Below the pieces are notes generated by a model, which worked only from the letters and a program-made list of their open reading frames with translations, was not told the origin of the DNA and did not search any database. A DNA stretch of 6,838 nucleotides from Lentimicrobium sp. (lineage in GTDB: Bacteria > Bacteroidota > Bacteroidia > Bacteroidales > Lentimicrobiaceae): assembly GCA_013336205.1 (NCBI GenBank), contig JAAXUD010000150.1:1-6838 (forward strand), in the 5' to 3' direction. The stretch's first letter is position 1, and every line of letters begins with the position of its first letter. The translations under genes and the position numbers were made by a program. This document shows, piece by piece, positions 4,927 through 6,838 of the stretch.

Positions 4927-5352
4927 TTACTTCAGTTTTAAAGATTCTTCTATCAAGCCTTCCAGCACTTTCACATCTATATCTTGCAGCTTATTGATAT
5001 AGAGGCACCCAACACCGGTTTTGTGCTTGCCCAGTTTTTCAAGCGTTTCTGAATATTCATTGATATTCATGCTGAGGTATAAAGAAATATTTGCTTTGCG
5101 GGGAGAAAAGCCGATAATCAGCCAGTCTACTTCTCTGCCGGTGGCCGTGCTTTTGTATTTCCGACTGCCGAAACCAATGAGGGAAGTGCCCCACATTTTC
5201 GGCTCTTCACCGGTGGCTTTTTTCATCATTTCCAGAATCGCAAAGCTGTCGCTGCGTTTCTGTTCATTCTCAACAGTATTGATGAAATCCTCAACGCTGG
5301 CAGCGTTTTGCTTTGTTTTGATTTCAACTGGTTTTGATTTCTTTTCAGCCAT
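4927..5352 (-). CDS. DUF1801 domain protein
   Basis: The 141-residue product matches the DUF1801 (YdhG-like) family over nearly its whole length: the helix SVEDFINTVENEQKRSDSFAI (19-39), KMWGTSLIGFGSRKYK at 52-67, the WLIIGFSPRKANISLYL core at 77-93 and KLGKHKTGVGCLYINKL at 106-122. The charged N-terminal 15 residues lie outside the domain. DUF1801 proteins are small cytoplasmic alpha/beta proteins sharing a fold with the iron-chaperone-like YdhG group, but no biochemical role is established for this branch. The start at 5352 places the domain correctly and no nearer alternative exists. It stands alone, more than 500 bp from its neighbours on either side, and no TAnnTTTG box was found in the hundred bases upstream. 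Confidence 0.92.
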   Translation of the reverse strand: MAEKKSKPVEIKTKQNAASVEDFINTVENEQKRSDSFAILEMMKKATGEEPKMWGTSLIGFGSRKYKSTATGREVDWLIIGFSPRKANISLYLSMNINEYSETLEKLGKHKTGVGCLYINKLQDIDVKVLEGLIEESLKLK

Positions 5353-5831
5353 TGGAATTTTTATGTTTTACTTGCCGGTTTACTATTGCTATTTCAGGAT
5401 GTAAAGATGTTTAATTTTCTGTTTACTCCCGTTGTTGTCCGGAAAAAATTGAAAAAAGATTTGACACTAAAACACTAAAACACAAAACACCATCCCGATA
5501 GCCATCGGGATGCACCAAATGAAAAAAATAAGCTGGTGATTCCTGGTTTCCAGATCGCTATCGGGATCGTGTCTTGGTTTCCTGGTGTCAAATTCTATTT
5601 TTTTACGTTAAGAGCAGGCTCAACATAAAATGTTAAACTTTTTTGTAACAATAATAAAAGGTTGAAGGTGACAAACTCTTTCCTGCATCCTTATCGGTTG
5701 AATGATGTAAAATTTCCTAAATAGTTCCGAAACCCCTGATTATGGAATACTTTTTCAGGCGGCACATCCCGCCGCCGGCTTCCTGATTATGGACTGCCCG
5801 GCTGCTGCCTGGTTTTCAGTTTTTGAGCCCT
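5353..5831. other. Intergenic region rich in repeats
   Basis: No gene was found. The stretch contains the inverted repeat pair at 5459-5593, a TGTTA/TAACA symmetry near 5630-5650, a GGCGG-CACATC-CCGCC hairpin at 5758-5773 and a 12-bp direct repeat CCTGATTATGGA at 5735-5746 and 5782-5793 that flanks that hairpin. The hairpin lies about 60 bases after the lipoprotein stop codon and could act as a transcript end, but on the minus strand it is followed by TGAAAAAGT, not a U-tract. Confidence 0.5.
5459..5593. repeat. Imperfect inverted repeat with CCCGATAGC core hairpins
   Basis: ATTTGACAC (5459-5467) is mirrored by its exact complement at 5585-5593. Reading inward from each end the two halves keep similar landmarks: an A-rich ACAC/AAAC stretch, then ATCCCGATAGC. 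The left half contains a perfect hairpin, CATCCCGAT-AGCC-ATCGGGATG (5491-5512), while the right half has a decayed version (GATCGCTATCGGGATC, 5554-5569). This looks like two diverged copies of one short repeat in inverted orientation. CCCGATAGCTATCGGG-like palindromes are frequent in Bacteroidota intergenic DNA; that is recollection, not a search. Confidence 0.6.
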
Positions 5832-6236
5832 TTACCTGGGTACACATTTAAAAAGGGCATCCTCGTCGGTATCAAAAAACCAGAATTCAGTTTTTGTCAG
5901 TTTTTTAAGTTCCCAACTAGCCGGATCACTTTCCACATCTAAATTTACTTCTAATAATTCTTCATTGTTTTGCCAATTCCAGTTGCCTGTTTCAATTTCT
6001 GAATCTCCATCGTCAATCCAGGTTATCTTAAAGTCTCCATCAGTTTCAAATTTTATAAAAATCTCATCTTCATCAAAGTATTCATTAACACTCTCTCCAT
6101 CAACACTAATTATTTTCCACTCTTTGGCGAGCAATTCGGATTTGGTTGGTTCATCTTCTTTTTTGCAACCTGCAATTGTGAATAGTACTATGATTGCCGA
6201 AAGAAAAAGGATCGATTTTAAATAAACAGGTTTCAT
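5832..6236 (-). CDS. Small lipoprotein, lipocalin-like
   Basis: A classic signal peptide (MKPVYLKSILFLSAIIVLFT) ends in the lipobox TIAGC, with Cys24 as the lipidated residue after signal peptidase II cleavage. The following KKEDEP resembles the Lys plus acidic signal that sends Bacteroidota lipoproteins to the outer face of the outer membrane. The mature 111 residues are strongly acidic and read as a series of beta strands: LLAKEWKIISVDG (35-47), EIFIKFETDGDFKITWIDD (58-76), ETGNWNWQNNEELLEVNL (82-99), SWELKKLTKTEFWFFDTDEDALFKCVP (107-133). The opening L-x-x-x-W, the repeated ITW / GNWNW pattern and total length fit small lipocalin-like lipoproteins of this phylum. A second cysteine (131) lies near the C-terminus. 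Ligand unknown. The gene stands alone behind an unusual GC-rich leader. Confidence 0.85.
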   Translation of the reverse strand: MKPVYLKSILFLSAIIVLFTIAGCKKEDEPTKSELLAKEWKIISVDGESVNEYFDEDEIFIKFETDGDFKITWIDDGDSEIETGNWNWQNNEELLEVNLDVESDPASWELKKLTKTEFWFFDTDEDALFKCVPR

Positions 6237-6254
6237 ACAAAGAATATATTTTCC

Positions 6255-6365
6255 CTACTCGTATGGCTTTTCGGTGTCGCCCCGTTTTAAGTGGTTGCTG
6301 GTCTCCACTTTATTATTTACTGTCACTTCGGGTGGTCAGCCCTTTGGCTTTCGCGGACTACTTTC
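6255..6365 (-). ncRNA. Possible structured leader or dispersed repeat upstream of the lipoprotein gene
   Basis: About 110 bases directly upstream of the lipoprotein start are clearly richer in G and C than the AT-rich DNA on either side and do not continue the coding region. Two hairpins are visible: AAGTGG (6289-6294) with CCACTT (6305-6310) around a 10-base loop, and AGCC-CTTT-GGCT (6338-6349). I cannot match it to a known riboswitch or RNA family. A plus-strand frame (6194-6415) is open across it, but antisense to the lipoprotein start and unlikely to be a gene. It may be a cis-regulatory RNA or an interspersed repeat. Confidence 0.3.
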
Positions 6366-6419
6366 TTTTAAACTTGTTTATCACTAAAAAATATCAACAC
6401 TTTTTATATGACTAAATTC

Positions 6420-6838
6420 TATCAAACGAATGCAAAAATTACCCAAAATTGAATCAACCGGAAGATAAAGTATGCAAACAACTACGCCTTTGTCTTCGCA
6501 ATGCAACTGTAAATGCGACTACATAATATGATTAATAGCAAAAACCCGCTATTGTAAGCTTTCAATCAACAACAAATCTCAGATAAATAAATATCATTTC
6601 ATAATTAATCAAAATAAAATTAAATATTTTGCACCTATTTTGAGGGTAATTCGTTATTTGATGTGCTATGAGAACATTACTGCTATCGAACTGGCAATGA
6701 ATTATTAACATGCCATTAACTTTTATAGTGTTTACTGGCTAAAATCACCAACCTATAACCCTGCAGGTTGAATGATTGACTTATGAGCAATTTCTGTCTT
6801 TTACTTTTTGCAAGATCAAAAAGTAACAAAAAATCTCG
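6420..6838. other. Non-coding end of the window
   Basis: No ORF of useful length, RNA gene or promoter could be supported in these roughly 420 AT-rich bases. They carry small symmetries only: CCTGCAGG inside an AACCT/AGGTT pair near 6750-6770 and the inverted repeat at 6801-6826. The stretch may be upstream regulatory DNA of a gene beyond the window. Confidence 0.5.
6801..6826. repeat. Perfect 10-bp inverted repeat TTACTTTTTG / CAAAAAGTAA
   Basis: The arms at 6801-6810 and 6817-6826 are exact complements with a six-base loop (CAAGAT). Similar CTTTTTG...GATCAAAAAG sequences are familiar from intergenic DNA of Bacteroidota, which suggests an interspersed repeat; this is recollection. It has A/T-rich flanks on both sides, so a bidirectional terminator is possible, although the stem is nearly all A and T and therefore weak. 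Confidence 0.55.

Noticed and set aside
5021..5404. 127-codon plus-strand ORF
   Set aside because: It is antisense to the DUF1801 gene, whose minus-strand product is well supported.
5758..5773. Intrinsic terminator of the lipoprotein gene
   Set aside because: A GC hairpin exists, but on the transcribed strand it is followed by TGAAAAAGT and not by a U-tract.
1..6838. Integron-like cassette array
   Set aside because: Small same-strand genes spaced by symmetrical DNA prompted the idea, but the spacers do not share a common site, and no RYYYAAC/GTTRRRY core pair or integrase was found.

Overview
The window looks like an accessory stretch of a Bacteroidota (Bacteroidetes) chromosome, probably an environmental Bacteroidales-type organism. 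The grounds are: AT-rich intergenic DNA; three candidate TAnnTTTG promoter boxes, the motif of the Bacteroidota primary sigma factor; a lipoprotein whose lipobox is followed by Lys and acidic residues; few strong Shine-Dalgarno sites; and a protein set (DinB fold, DUF1801, YqjZ-like monooxygenase, Fic with an N-terminal inhibitory helix) common in that phylum. No rRNA, tRNA, CRISPR array or intact transposase gene was seen.

All credible genes lie on the minus strand, so transcription runs from high to low coordinates. In that order they are: a small lipoprotein (5832-6236) behind a GC-rich, hairpin-bearing leader; a DUF1801 protein (4927-5352); a small exported protein of unknown function (3976-4368) with a near-leaderless promoter; an exported protein resembling a stand-alone SecD periplasmic P1 domain (3039-3899); a translationally coupled pair, DinB-fold protein (2233-2721) then antibiotic-biosynthesis-monooxygenase-fold protein (1910-2236); and a Fic AMPylase with a C-terminal winged helix (300-1412), followed 4 bases on by a small ORF (110-295) whose second half is made of repeat DNA. 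The genes read as short independent units, not one pathway. The only pairs with evidence of joint expression are DinB/monooxygenase, unknown exported protein/SecD-like protein, and Fic/small ORF.

The intergenic DNA is unusually rich in symmetrical sequence. The most striking item is a three-tier nested palindrome at 4427-4650: outer arms of 22 bp, REP-like arms of 25 bp (each itself a hairpin), and inner arms of 20 bp. A second, about 100-bp element at 2912-3020 ends in the same AAGAGACTGT sequence, which suggests that both are non-autonomous remnants of related insertion elements. Other items are a 12-bp inverted repeat bracketing the gap between the two exported-protein genes (3911-3985), an inverted pair of CCCGATAGC-bearing repeats (5459-5593), a 75-bp duplication with open reading frame (36-205), a 7-bp tandem repeat (1698-1732), and three copies of TGCAACGA around the fic start.

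I did not find a clear novel multi-gene system. The best candidates for something undescribed are the nested palindromic element, the orphan SecD-P1-like exported protein with its small exported neighbour, and the possible Fic autoregulatory operator.
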